Positions 33,774 through 44,744 of a DNA stretch of 64,000 nucleotides are shown in pieces. The stretch is from Thelonectria olida (Eukaryota; Ascomycota; Sordariomycetes; Hypocreales; Nectriaceae). The notes below the pieces were generated by a model. It did no database searches. It worked only from the letters and a program-made list of their open reading frames with translations, and was not told where the DNA came from. A program made the translations under genes and the position numbers. The DNA lies in NCBI GenBank assembly GCA_020736575.1, contig JAGPYM010000018.1:62001-126000 (forward strand), written 5' to 3'. The stretch's first letter is position 1. Every line of letters begins with the position of its first letter.

Positions 33774-35389
33774 CTACAGCTTATTGCCCATGTTCACATG
33801 AACCGCCTTAATCTGCGAGTAGGCTTCGAGACCAGCCTCGCCCAGTTCCCGGCCGATACCGCTCTGCTTGACACCTCCGAACGGCACACGAGGGTCACAG
33901 TCCTGGCTGCTGTTGATCCAGACCATACCAGCCTCAATTTCCGCCGCAACCCGGTGGGCGCGCTCCAAGTTCGTCGTAAAGGCAGCCGCGCCGAGACCAT
34001 ACGTGCTGTCGTTGGCGAGGGCAATGGCTTCTTCTTCCGTCTTGAACTTGACAATGGCAACAACGGGACCGAAGATTTCCTCACGGAAGATACGCATCTT
34101 AGGAGTCACATCTGTGAAGACCGTAGGGGCAATGAAGAAGCCCTTGCCCTTGTTGCTAACATCAACACGTTCGCCGCCAGAGGCGAGAGTAGCGCCCTCT
34201 TTCTTGCCAATGTCCACATACTCGAGGATTCGCTCGTATTGGACCTTGGACACCTGAGGACCCTGGTAGGCATCCTTATCCCACTGGTTGCCGACCTTGC
34301 TCACCGTCTTGACAGTGCTGAGGAACTCGGCGAGGAACCTGTCATAGATGGTCTCCTGGACGAGAATTCGAGACGTAGCAGTGCAGATCTGACCCTGATT
34401 GGACATGATTCCGAGATGCGACCACTTAGCAGCCTGCTCGAGCTCAGCATCCTCAAAGACAATAAGAGGCGACTTGCCGCCGGTCTCGAGAGTGACGTTC
34501 TTCAGCGTCTTGGCAGCGATGCCCATGATACTGGTAGCAGTGGCAGTGGAGCCGGTAAAGGCAATTTTGTCGACAAGAGGGTGTTGGACCAGGGCAGCGC
34601 CGGTATCCCGGCCTAGACCGTTGACAATGTTGACGACGCCAGGGGGGAAGCCGGCTTTCTTGACGAGCTCGGCGAACACGAGGATACTGAGAGGGGTCTG
34701 TTCGGCCGCCTTGAGCACCACCGTGTTGCCACAGGCCAAGGCAGGCCCAAGCTTCCAAGTAGCCATGGACAGAGGATAGTTCCAGGGGATGATCTGGGCG
34801 ACCACGCCGATGGGTTGACGGATGGTGTATGCGAACTTTTGGGGCGTGGTGCTGATGGTCTGGCCAAAGGTCTTGTCGGCCCAGCCAGCATAGTAACGGA
34901 TGACGCCCACGGCTTCGACCAGGTCGTTTTCCAATGCCTCGAGATATGTCTTGCCTATCAAATGGTCAGACGGCTGCAAATTGGTTATTCTGAGCGCAAG
35001 ATATACCATTGTCCCACGCATCAATGGCTGCGAACAACTCTCGCTGCTCTTCCACCAGATCGGCAAGTTTCGCCATCAATTGGCCTCGATCCGACCCCGG
35101 CAGCTGTTTCCATGAGGGGTGCCTCAACGCAGCATGAGCCGCCTTGACAGCCTTGTCGACATCATCGGCATTCGCGGCCTGCACGGATGCAATCTCTTGT
35201 TCCGTACTTTGGCCTTGTCAGCGATGCGACCAGAAACTTATATGGGTGCAAAAGTACTGACGCGGGGTCAATGGACGTGATGGTCTCGCCGCTTGACGAC
35301 TCGACGAACTCGTTGTTGATGAACAAGCCAGTAGGCTGGGTGTACTTGACACCGTTGGGAATTGTCAGTTCAATGGGTGCGGGCGCCAT
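33774..35389 (-). CDS. NAD(P)-dependent aldehyde dehydrogenase (three exons)
   Basis: Exons (transcript order) are 35262-35389, 35007-35206 and 33774-34954. Introns of 55 and 52 nt restore the family sequence SIDPATEQEIASVQAA and DNGKTYLEAL. The total encodes 502 aa, the standard ALDH length. Motifs include the proline/asparagine turn IPWNYPL, the cofactor glycine FTGSTAT, the general-base Glu in LETGGKSPLIVF, the catalytic Cys in NQGQICTATSR, and EEIFGPVVAI. It oxidises aldehydes to acids in the cytosol (no targeting peptide). The substrate cannot be fixed. Its place near a GABA aminotransferase allows an aminoaldehyde or succinate-semialdehyde role. Lies tail-to-tail with the ankyrin gene. 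Confidence 0.92.
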
Positions 35390-36046
35390 TGTGAAGGAGG
35401 AACGAGATATTACAAGACGAGTTTGGAGAGTGAATGGGAGTAAATAAAGGTGAATGGGAGATTTCTTTTTCTATCAACGACCGGGCCGGGATCGGGAAGT
35501 TCCCTCATTCTATTGCCACTCACGGCAGTCTTACCGATCTCTTGATTCAAGTGATTGTTCGTATTTCCAACTCTGATCAGCAACAATAGGCATTTCCAAC
35601 CGCCGCTTCCTTTGGCCACGTCGGAAACGCGACGCCAGCAGATTGCATCAAGTGACGGATGGCGGGGTAAAAGCCTCAGGGTGGGGTGCTTGGACTGGCC
35701 AGAAGAGGGCGCGGAAACCTGCCAAAACGAAATGGCTGGTGGTCGATGGCGAACTGGTGAGTCGGGAGACACCATGCCATCTCTTATCCATCAGAGATTG
35801 CACTCCAACTGCCCATTTTGGGAATGGGGACTAGCAGCAAAAGAGGAATGCCATGTGAGACTGCATTAAGAAGGGGGTTTATTGGTAATCATTCGGCGGA
35901 ATGTCCTTCTTTGCCGCTTTACGGAGAACTAGCTGGGAACAAGGCTTTGGGGATGGATCTCCACCATGAAGGATGCCCCTCACTCTGTCGCATCTTTTAT
36001 CGTAGATGGCTCAACTGTCAGAAGTGCCCATGGTAGATTACGCAGT
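35390..36046. other. Upstream region of the aldehyde dehydrogenase gene
   Basis: Intergenic, between the ALDH start and the epimerase 3' end. No gene is recognised. Confidence 0.5.
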
Positions 36047-37302
36047 CTAGATCTTTGCCTTTCCAAGTCGCTCAGCTTCCTCCAACACGGCCCTCGGAAT
36101 CTCGGCCTCCAAACCCTCCTGAGCCGGCTTCCAGCCAAGCACCTCGGTCGCCCGACGCGACTTGCTCCGGGCGTTGCTTGCGAAGAAGACGCGCGCCGCT
36201 GGAAGGAGCTTGTCCGCCTCGCCCTCATCGATCTGCTCGACTTCGGATGTGCTGATGAGACCCTTCTCGTGAGCTGCCTTGCCAATTCTCTCCGAAATCT
36301 CTGCCCATGACTGTTTTCGTTAGCTTCAAGGCCTTTTCGCGACACAGAACGGCGGGACTTACAATCTCCCCAATGCCCGTCAGGTAGATTCCATTGTCTC
36401 CCCAAATCGCATCGTCTTGGTTTCCCTCTGCGCCGGCCTCTGCCAACGCAAGAAACAACGTTCCCAGGTCGCGAATGTGAATGTTTCCCCAACGACCCTC
36501 GCCCTTGCCCAGTCTGACGGCCTTGCCTCTCTCCAGGGCGACCTTGCTGAGGGTGGGCACCTGGACGCTTCGCTGGTTGACGGGGCCTTCGCCGGCACCA
36601 TAGATAATGGGCGGCAACACGAGAGCTGTCTTGATCGAGGGGTTCTCCTTGGCCACGTCGAGTAAAAAGTTGTCGACTACACGAGACGAATGGGCGCGAA
36701 CGAGCGAACGGATATCGGCGATGCCGTCAAGGTCGTCAAAGACGGCATCTGAAGGCTGGCCGGGCTGGAAGGAAGGTGAAGAAAGCTCTCCGGCTGCGAG
36801 GGCGCTGGCGCCAGAGACCTGGACCCAGAATGCTATATTTTTGGTGAGTCCAAGTCCGCATTCTGAGCTGGGGCGAGGGGAGTTTGCGCACAAGGAGATG
36901 ATCGCTTTGCGAGACCACGTTTGATGGCCTGGAAGCTGCCTACATGTTTATTCGAGGCGAGGTCTGTTTCTTGCGGTCAGTGTTGTTGAACACTCCAAAA
37001 GGTGGACTAGGCAGGGCTGCATACGCAAGACGACAGATGCTTTGGAAGCTTCCTCTTCAACCACCTCAGAGTCATCGAGACTGGCGATGACGGGACGAAC
37101 ATTGGGGGAAATGGCCGTGACGCGCTTGGCGGCTTCGCCATCGCGAATGAGAGCTGCAATGGAGTATTCGGGATGCGTTTGGACGAGATTTTGCAGGACT
37201 TGGCCACCAATGTAGCCAGTGGCACCAGTTCTGTCGTCATTGTCAGCTTGTGAGGCGAGAATTGAGGGTCGCCAAAGGTGCGCACAGGAAAATCGAGGCC
37301 AT
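36047..37302 (-). CDS. NAD-dependent epimerase/dehydratase-family (extended SDR) protein, five exons
   Basis: Exons (transcript order) are 37286-37302 (only 17 nt), 37025-37230, 36892-36963, 36363-36832 and 36047-36310. All four introns are 52-61 nt, and the total encodes 342 aa. The first intron falls just before the dinucleotide-binding motif, giving MASIFLTGATGYIGG, a clean Rossmann GxxGxxG. Later marks are the HLASNKH stretch and PPIIYGAGEG typical of extended short-chain dehydrogenases. The C-terminus KPAQEGLEAEIPR also fits the family. It probably acts on a nucleotide-sugar or a small carbonyl compound in the cytosol. Two introns use the less common GTGCGC donor. The substrate is not predictable. 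Confidence 0.85.
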
Positions 37303-37810
37303 GTTCAATAATTTGATGCGCAAAGATGAAGAATTGGGCTTCGATGTAGCGATGAAAAATGTTGGGACATGGTTCACGAAATTCCAATGCAGCTCCTTAT
37401 ATTCCACCACCTGTGACTAATGTGACGTGTTGTCTGTCGCTTTCAGCTTCCCAAATGACGTCTCAAGGTGAACGACCCAAATCAAAGGCCAATGCGGGGA
37501 AATCACGCAACTACGCAAAGATTAATAATGAGAGTCATGTTGATTCATCCGACCTCGCCAGAGCTGTTATCCTGCCCGTCGTTTCCTTGCGAAGCCCCGC
37601 GGACACTTCCCTCTTTCACACGCGTACCACTTCCCCACAGTCGGAGAATCTATCGACCAGGTCAGAGCAGATGCCATTCTATCCATCTCGACATTGAACA
37701 TCACCGTCTTGGCAATGAAGCCATGTGTTTTCGAACCCTTTCCCGGTGCCCTGATCCCTGATCTCAAGACAAATTCCACGTCATAAAATCCTCGGTCGTG
37801 AAATATACCA
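37303..37810. other. Intergenic spacer between epimerase start and GABA aminotransferase end
   Basis: Holds the epimerase promoter. No gene is seen. Confidence 0.5.
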
Positions 37811-39468
37811 TCACGCCTTGAAGATGGTCTCGAGGGTGTCAACAAGAATATCGGCTAATAATAACATTAGATCTCGCCCTCAAATCAGAGAATACAAGCA
37901 CTTACCGTGGTGTTCCTTGAATACCAGCATGGGCCGTAGACGAATAGTGCTCTCGCCACTGCCACCAATGTTGACGCCCTTGGCCTTGGCCGACCTGACG
38001 ATTTCGTCTCGTCGAGGGCTGTCCCAAGCCAGGAACGTGCCCCGATCCTTGCCCCTCAAGTTCCTGATCTCATTGGGATACCGTTGAGTGAGGGCATCTA
38101 GCTTGCCGTAGAGGTACTTGCCAACGCGAGCTGCCTGCTCCACGAGCCCATGACGCTCAATCTCGTTGTAAATTCCTCGGAACAGAAGTGCACGGGCAGG
38201 ATCGCCCATCCAGGTGTTGAATTGGCGATAAGGCTTGTCTGGTCGGAGAGACTTGTCGGTGTAGTAGAAACCAGCAGCCTGGGCCTTCTTGGAGAAGGTG
38301 ACCATGTCAGGGGGGCTGTCGAGGTTCCAGTGCTCATGTGCCCAGAACTTGCCCGTGGCACCAACACCGGTCTGCACCTCATCGATAATCAGAAGAACAT
38401 TATGTTTCTTAGTGATTCGACGGAGGCCCTGGAAGAAGTAAAGAGAAGCGTGGTTATCACCGCCTTCGGACTGGATAGGTTCGACAACAGCAGCAACGAC
38501 AGGGTTATGGAAGGTCGAAACGATGCGCTCAAATTCGGCAAGGCATCGCTCCTCCTCAGCGCGGTTTTCAGCAGCAAACTGATCGAGAGGATACCTCAGC
38601 TGAGGGAAAGGAGCGGTGGGCCAGTCAAAGGCAGGGATATCAAGCTTGTGGATGGGCTTGCTGTGCGTAGTGGATAGGGAACCAAACAGGCGGCCGTGGA
38701 AGCCGCGGGAGAAGGAAAGAATAGAATAGTTGGGGGCGCCAGGGGCCTGGTTAACCATAGCAGAGTCAATCTCCTCGGCGCTAAAGTCCTTGCCACCACG
38801 CTCCTGAGTCCGTCGCCAAATGAAGGCGGCCTTGTATGCAGTCTCGTTGGCATCAGAGCCAGTCGTGGCAGTGAACACCTGGTCCAAGCCCTTGGGAGCG
38901 GCGCGAAGGATACCGGTCTCAAGGATCTCAGCCCAGTCGGCAGAGGGGAAGTTGCCCAGGGCGGGACGGTTGATAATGGCGTTGACCATAGCGGGCGAGG
39001 AGGCGACCTTGGCGAGTTCGGGGTTGTTATATCCGACAGGGATCGAGGCAATCTGGGCGAAGCTGGGAGGAAAAAGGTGAGTCTGTGGAATCGACTTGGT
39101 GTGTCTTGGAGTCGACTTACACATCTAGCAAAGTATTTCCATCACCATCGACAACACTTCAACCCAACGTTAGCTCACGTCAACGAAGCAGCAGAACGCA
39201 TCACTCACTAGTTGCCGTTGCACTTGGGGTAGTCGACTAGCATGTTCAAGCTGCGTGTGTCAAAGACATTGTCAAGCTTCTTGATGGCAGCCTTTGATTT
39301 CGGACCCGGGATGCTGGTGTGCATCACCGGCTTCGTGGGCTCATTGACAAAGGGAGAGGCTCCGAGCTTGCGAACCGAGCTGCTGAATCCTCGAACAGCA
39401 TGCCTAGGACTGCTGCCTTTTGTGGCCAAGGCCTGGAGGGGGGAAGAGTTGCAAGCGGCCCTGCGCAT
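37811..39468 (-). CDS. gatA: 4-aminobutyrate aminotransferase, mitochondrial (four exons)
   Basis: Exons (transcript order) are 39209-39468, 39121-39156 (36 nt), 37906-39062 and 37811-37854, with introns of 52, 58 and 51 nt. The product is 498 aa. The first 35-45 residues are rich in Arg/Ser/Ala without acids (mitochondrial presequence). Class-III aminotransferase marks include TTGSDANETAYKAAF, SRGFHGRLFGSL, LLIIDEVQTGVGATG and the PLP-lysine region MVTFSKKAQAAGF. It transfers the amino group of GABA (often also beta-alanine) to 2-oxoglutarate, giving succinate semialdehyde (or malonate semialdehyde). Its start faces that of a Zn2Cys6 regulator across about 700 bp, suggesting local control. 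The symbol follows the Aspergillus gene; yeast UGA1 is the counterpart. Confidence 0.93.
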
Positions 39469-40172
39469 TGTGAGTTTCGCGAAGGTATTTAGATGATGCT
39501 ATGATGTATCGCTGTATGACAGGAGAAGAAAGAAATTAAATACACAAATTGCTCGAGTTTCAAGACAGAGCAGACGAGTCCCGAACGAGCAAGATCGCTT
39601 GTATAATTACCTATGGATCCTCACGATCCCTCCGATGCAGCTCCTCGACCTCGGGCACACTGACACACCTTCTCAGGAAACTCGGCCATGTCCACGCCGG
39701 CATCCGTTTAGCTCGGGTTTAGGCCCTTGATGTTAGGAACTCATCCAAGTCCAAGCGCGGTCCCGGCCTCATGGTGGCCATCGCCCCCATGCGGGGATTG
39801 AATTACGACCATACAGGTTGCAAGTCATGAGCTCTGCCGGCCCAAGATACGCCTCGTCCAGCGTCTCCACTCTCCCCGCGGAAGCATTCCTATCTTGGAG
39901 CGAGGCGACTTTTCTCAACTTGACCCTTTTCAATCGTTCAGCATTCTTCTGGGAATCTGGATACAGAAGGCGGCCGGTTCTCCCCCCCCAGATTCTCATT
40001 TCCTTTCGCATTGTGCCAGTTGACCTGCAGGGGAACAAAGGGCAAGTCTGTCTCGTTGGTCTCATCCATCTCCCTCGCCATCTTGCATCTCCCCACTTGC
40101 CTATCCTGGTCCCGTCGATCAACGCCTCTCTCCCCAGCTGCATCTGCATCGGCACCTGCATCTGCAACAGAG
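39469..40172. promoter_or_regulatory. Shared divergent promoter region (GABA aminotransferase / Zn2Cys6 regulator)
   Basis: The 704-bp gap lies between two outward-facing starts. It contains no gene. C/T-rich stretches precede the regulator start. Binding sites of the neighbouring regulator (CGG/CCG pairs) would be expected here but were not resolved by eye. Confidence 0.45.
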
Positions 40173-42545
40173 ATGACAAAGGGCAGCGGAACAAGGGTTG
40201 AACGAACCCGCACCTTTACCGGCTGTCGGACCTGTCGCAGCAGACACTCCAAGTGCGATGAAGCGCAGCCGGAATGCGGCACCTGTCGGCGACTTGGCCT
40301 GGTCTGTGGTGGATATGGCGGACGTCTGTTCTGGATCACTGCCAATTCTCCCATGCGACCGGAGCAACAGCAGAGCCACCGAGGGTCTGAATACAGAGCA
40401 AGTTACATTGAGCGCAGCCCTACCAATTTTGTACTTGCTAACATGACCGTCATAGTATCCACTATTCTCCGGTATGTTGTCGGTCACCGATGAATGAGCC
40501 CCAGTATGATTGCTGACATGAAGCTATCTCGACGGTAGAAGCCGAACGCCGTATCATGAGCTTGGAGTTGTCCAGCAGCCTGGGTCGAAAATCTGCCACT
40601 GATCTCTTGAGTGATATCGATGTTGCATGCGAAAAGTCGGAAAACAATGGAAAAGGTCTTCCTGGCCTCGTCAAAGGTCCCTTTGGTGTCTTTCCTGCCC
40701 AGGATGAGTTATTTCCACTGTCCAGCTCTCCCCAATCGTCTGCATCGGGGAGTATTATCCACGTTGACCCTGAGCTTACCGCATGCTCGGACCCCGACGG
40801 GATGATTGAAGAGATTCAACGAACGGATTGGTCTGACCAAATTAACGAAGCCAACTTCGACTTGTTTGTTAGCTCTCTTGACCCAACCTTGGGGCTAGAC
40901 ACACACGACGACACTAGTCCTGGCCAACTACTGATATCAGATCCGTCCATGACGAACATGTTCCTGGACAATCCCCCTGCCGTTGAGGGTTTGTCTCTCT
41001 TTAGCCCCAGTTTTGTCACTCGGGCGATTGAGAGTGGTGCCATGACTGTTGACGCAACACATGACCGTCCACCAACTCCTCGGATGGACGTCGATGTTCC
41101 ACCACCCCCGGCTCCCTCTCGAGGTCTGCTACCGAGTCATGCAAATTCACAAAACATCCCTGAACATGCTGAGCCTTTGCTTCGATACTATAAGCAACAA
41201 GTGGATGGAGCTACTGGCATGATGCAGACCAAGCGCAAGTCTCCATGGCAGTTGATCTTCCTACCCTGTGCTCTCGAGACGTTTGCTGAGCTCTCACTCT
41301 GGAACGGCACATCACATACTCGTTATACCATTCTTTACACGCTGCTTGCGCATAGTGCTTTTCAACTGCACATGACAAACAAGCCTGGGTCTTTCGCCAA
41401 TCATTGGCGAGAGATTGGCGCACGGCATCAAGAAAAAGCTCAACAACATTTGCGCAATGCACTGCAGCTAGAGATGTTTGGGCCTAAGCAAACTAAGTAC
41501 AAAGAGCTGCTCATGGCCATCTTGGCCTTGGCAATGACATCGGTGCGTGTGTTGCTGGCTACCAACTGTTTGTTGCTAACAATTCTTTTAGCTATACAAT
41601 GGAAGCCATGCGTTCCGCATCTTCCTCCTCGATGCCGAACGATTGATTCGCCTACGGGGCCTGACCAATGCAAACCCCTATAAAACACGGCTGCTGCATC
41701 ACATGTACACTCATCTGCGGGTCATTGCAGAAAGTGTTTCGCTTCTTCCCGAGGCCATCAATACTCTAGATCAGAGCGTCACGCCAGAAGTCAGTGTTCG
41801 GAACTTCCGCCTCACAGAAGAGTCGTTAAACATCGGCCTCGATCCGGCTCATGAGAAGAGTCTCGATGTCGGGTACAATGATATTCACCTTCAAATCCAA
41901 GGCCAGTGGAAAGAAACTCTTTATCCAGTCATTTACGGAATCCCCGAAAGCCTGATGACGCTGCTATCTCAAACCATTTCAATCGCAAATGAGAAGAAGC
42001 GGTTGGAAGGTCTGGCTCGCATCAATCCTAAGATATCTGTTGATTTGGCACACCACGTCAAAACCCTCGAGACTAGCATATGGTCGTGGTCTGGGGCTGC
42101 TGAGTCCGTGGGACCAGCACGACCACCTCAGACAGTGCTCGAGACCGAGCAAGAGCTTATCGATCATCCGCAGGCCAGATCAATGGCCCTTGCCATTCAC
42201 CAAGCCCTAGTCATCTATTTTTACCGCAGAGTTTACGATGTGAACGCCATGATTCTCCAGGACAATGTCCGGAAAACTCTCGACTACCTCGAGCCCTGCC
42301 TAGAGCAAATGATAGACGACCAGGATTTCGTCGCGAGTCTTGCTTGGCCAGCCTTCATCGCTGCGAGTGAGGCCGTCGCACCAGATCTTCAAGAAAAGGC
42401 ACTCAGATGCTTGACTGTTACTGATGAGCGTGGCCTCTACTTCACTCCAAAGCCCGCGAGACAGATTGTGTCTTCGATATGGGAAAGGCGGAAGCAGTCA
42501 GGAGATTGGACAATGAGTTGGCCATGCATTATTACCGAGGCTTGA
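40173..42545 (+). CDS. Zn2Cys6 transcription factor next to GABA aminotransferase (exon structure partly uncertain)
   Basis: The start is the ATG at 40173. Cys18, 21, 28, 35, 38 and 45 form a C-x2-C-x6-C-x6-C-x2-C-x6-C cluster followed by GGYGGRLFWI, a usual family context. A frame-consistent model is exon 1 40173-40401, intron 40402-40523, exon 2 40524-41542, intron 41543-41591, exon 3 41592-42545 (733 aa). The long first intron contains TAT CCA CTA TTC TCC (YPLFS), a motif often seen at this place in relatives, but I could not join it in frame. The rest is the fungal regulatory domain (e.g. GSHAFRIFLLDAERLIRLRG). It is a likely nuclear activator of nearby catabolic genes, by position. It is convergent with the aldolase gene. 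Confidence 0.78.
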
Positions 42546-42752
42546 TCCAAACCTAGACTATCGATTTAGATGATTTCTTAACTCGAGACATGTACTTTTA
42601 TAGTGATTTGGCTGTCAGCGAGGCGCAGGGATTGGAATCACACTGGGACGAGCTTGTTTTTATTCGCGAAAGTTATCGCATCCATTCATATTCTAATCTT
42701 CATATCTAGTCATTCGATTTCATGCTCTGTTTTATTAACCTTTACCTTCCCT

Positions 42753-43646
42753 TTACAAAACGCCAGCGTGCTTGAGAGCAGCCTCGAGCTCCTTGCGAGG
42801 CTCTCCCTCCAAAAGCTTGAAAGGCTTGCGGATGCCGCCCGTCTTCCATCCTCGCAACTCCATAGCCGTCTTGACGCCCGCGCAGTAGTTGTATGACTCC
42901 AGCACCTTGCAGAGAGGGAAGATCTTGGCCCAGATCGCACGACCAGCCTTCAGATCACCCTTCACGGCGAGAGCATCCCAAAGCTCCATACTGAGCTCGG
43001 GGAGAATGTTGGTAGTGCCCCAGACGGAGCCTTTGGCGCCAGCTGCGAGGCCGTAGAAAGTGAGCGTGTCCCAACCGTTGAAAGCGGTGATATCGCTGCC
43101 GTAGGTAAAGAGAAGGTCGGTCAGGGCGGGGCCATTGCCGGACGTGTCCTTGAGGTACTTGACGCCGACAGTGTTGAGGTCAGCAATCTCCTTGGGAGAA
43201 AGAGACACGCCACTAGCCGAAGGGATGTTGTAGTAGACGATGGGGAGGCCGCTGGCCTCATGGATCTCACGCATGTGCTCCTTGACCTCCTCCTTGTTGG
43301 GAGCATCGTAGAATGGAGGGACCACCATCAACGAGTGGGCGCCGGCTTTGGCGGCATGAACAGCCAAGTCAACGGCCTTTGCAGTAGACAGCTCGCCAAT
43401 GCCGGCCATGACGTGGGCGCGACCGGCAGAAGACTTGACGACCTGCTCAACAAGCTGTTTTCGCTCCTCGGTGGTGAGAGCGGTAAACTCCCCAGTGCTG
43501 CCACCGGGGACGAAGCCGTGGACGCCGGCGGCGAGCAGACGCTTCACGTGCTCGTCTATGCCTTCGAGATCGATGCTGCCATCGGCCTTGTACTGGGTGA
43601 TGAGGGCGACCATGATGCCCTTGGGCTCTTGAACGTTGGCAGACAT
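42753..43646 (-). CDS. DHDPS/NAL-family class I aldolase, 297 aa
   Basis: Single exon starting at the ATG at 43646 (MSANVQEPKG). A longer open frame upstream is probably leader. It is a complete TIM-barrel member with GSTGE at 49-53, the proton-relay Tyr139 in VYYNIPSASG and the Schiff-base Lys166 in KYLKDTSG. The Arg that binds aspartate semialdehyde in true DHDPS (YNVPSRTG) is replaced by Ala. Fungi also make lysine by the aminoadipate route, so lysine synthesis is very unlikely. It probably cleaves or forms a 2-oxo acid with pyruvate (for example a deoxy-ketosugar acid or hydroxy-oxoglutarate). No targeting peptide is seen. The sequence looks bacterial-like, so old transfer is possible but untested. 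Confidence 0.87.
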   Translation of the reverse strand: MSANVQEPKGIMVALITQYKADGSIDLEGIDEHVKRLLAAGVHGFVPGGSTGEFTALTTEERKQLVEQVVKSSAGRAHVMAGIGELSTAKAVDLAVHAAKAGAHSLMVVPPFYDAPNKEEVKEHMREIHEASGLPIVYYNIPSASGVSLSPKEIADLNTVGVKYLKDTSGNGPALTDLLFTYGSDITAFNGWDTLTFYGLAAGAKGSVWGTTNILPELSMELWDALAVKGDLKAGRAIWAKIFPLCKVLESYNYCAGVKTAMELRGWKTGGIRKPFKLLEGEPRKELEAALKHAGVL

Positions 43647-44744
43647 TTTGAGTAGGGTGGATGAGAAGGGGCTTGGTGAAAATGAAGAATGAAGCGAGTA
43701 TCGCAGATGTGATTGAATTGAGTTGACTCTCAAGCATTCAAGTCTCGTCTCAGTTACTCTGCGTATTATATGTAGCACATCCACCAAATTACTTACACAT
43801 GATGCCTGCCTTGTCATGGGCTCGCGACGATTGCCCCGCGATTTAGCGCGGGGTGCTTGTCATGTTTGGTAGGTGTCTTTCCCTTTCAGACCAGGCAAGT
43901 TTCCGCGTTGGTGCTGGTGGCGGCGTTTTGCCTCACTCAAACATAATTATCATGACAGATACATCGACGGGAGCGTTCCCGATCGCAGACGAGGCAATTC
44001 CGAGCGAGGGGATCATCCAGATAGAGTCCACGTGGATGAATAGACCGGCCCGGCAGTTGAGTGAGCCGTGGCCATCCGTTCATCGGAGGCAAGGTATCGA
44101 AGACGTGGGAGATTCGTGCCCTTTTTGACCATACGTCGCAGCGATAGAACACGAACCGGAAGTTCCCGTCCAAGGGTCACACGTGTTTGTTTCCGGACAG
44201 TGTCGGCTCCGACTCTGATGTTTGATGCAGAGTAAATCGGCTCCGTAAATTAATACATGTAGCCTTCTGAAATAGAGAGATCAGCTTTTGCACCAATGAA
44301 GGGACATTGAAGCATGAGGATGAAGAGTCTTGATCACAAGAGATCTTGCCAAGCTTGGGACCCCAATGATTCAGTATCATGTTGATCACGGGGCGCCTTG
44401 TTCTATGATCCGACTTGAGACATCTTCGTTCATATTCTTACGTTGAACATTTTATTATCCTTTTGTCTTGGGTTATTAGCTACGGCATCTGCGCTACCCT
44501 ATCTATCGCCGTCTCTCGTGGACACTAGCTACGCTCGCTGGAGAGGAGGTCGGTGCTGTCATTTGGCAAGCCATTCAGAAACTCAGAACTTACAGGTCAC
44601 ATTGCCTGCTTGCGAATGGTGGCTTAAGATAGTTACTTACTTGAAATAGAGTCAAATGATGTGATGAATTGATTAGTATGTACAACTTTTCTTATCAAAA
44701 ATGTAATATCTATGCTATGTAACGCTGAAATGCTGCCAATGTTC
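43647..44744. other. Intergenic region, no gene recognised
   Basis: Upstream of the aldolase and downstream of the FMN oxidase. Only short random frames are present. Confidence 0.5.

Noticed and set aside
43647..43817. 57-codon N-terminal extension of the aldolase
   Set aside because: The conserved barrel starts just after the ATG at 43646. The extension is Ser/Leu-rich leader-like sequence without a clear targeting pattern.
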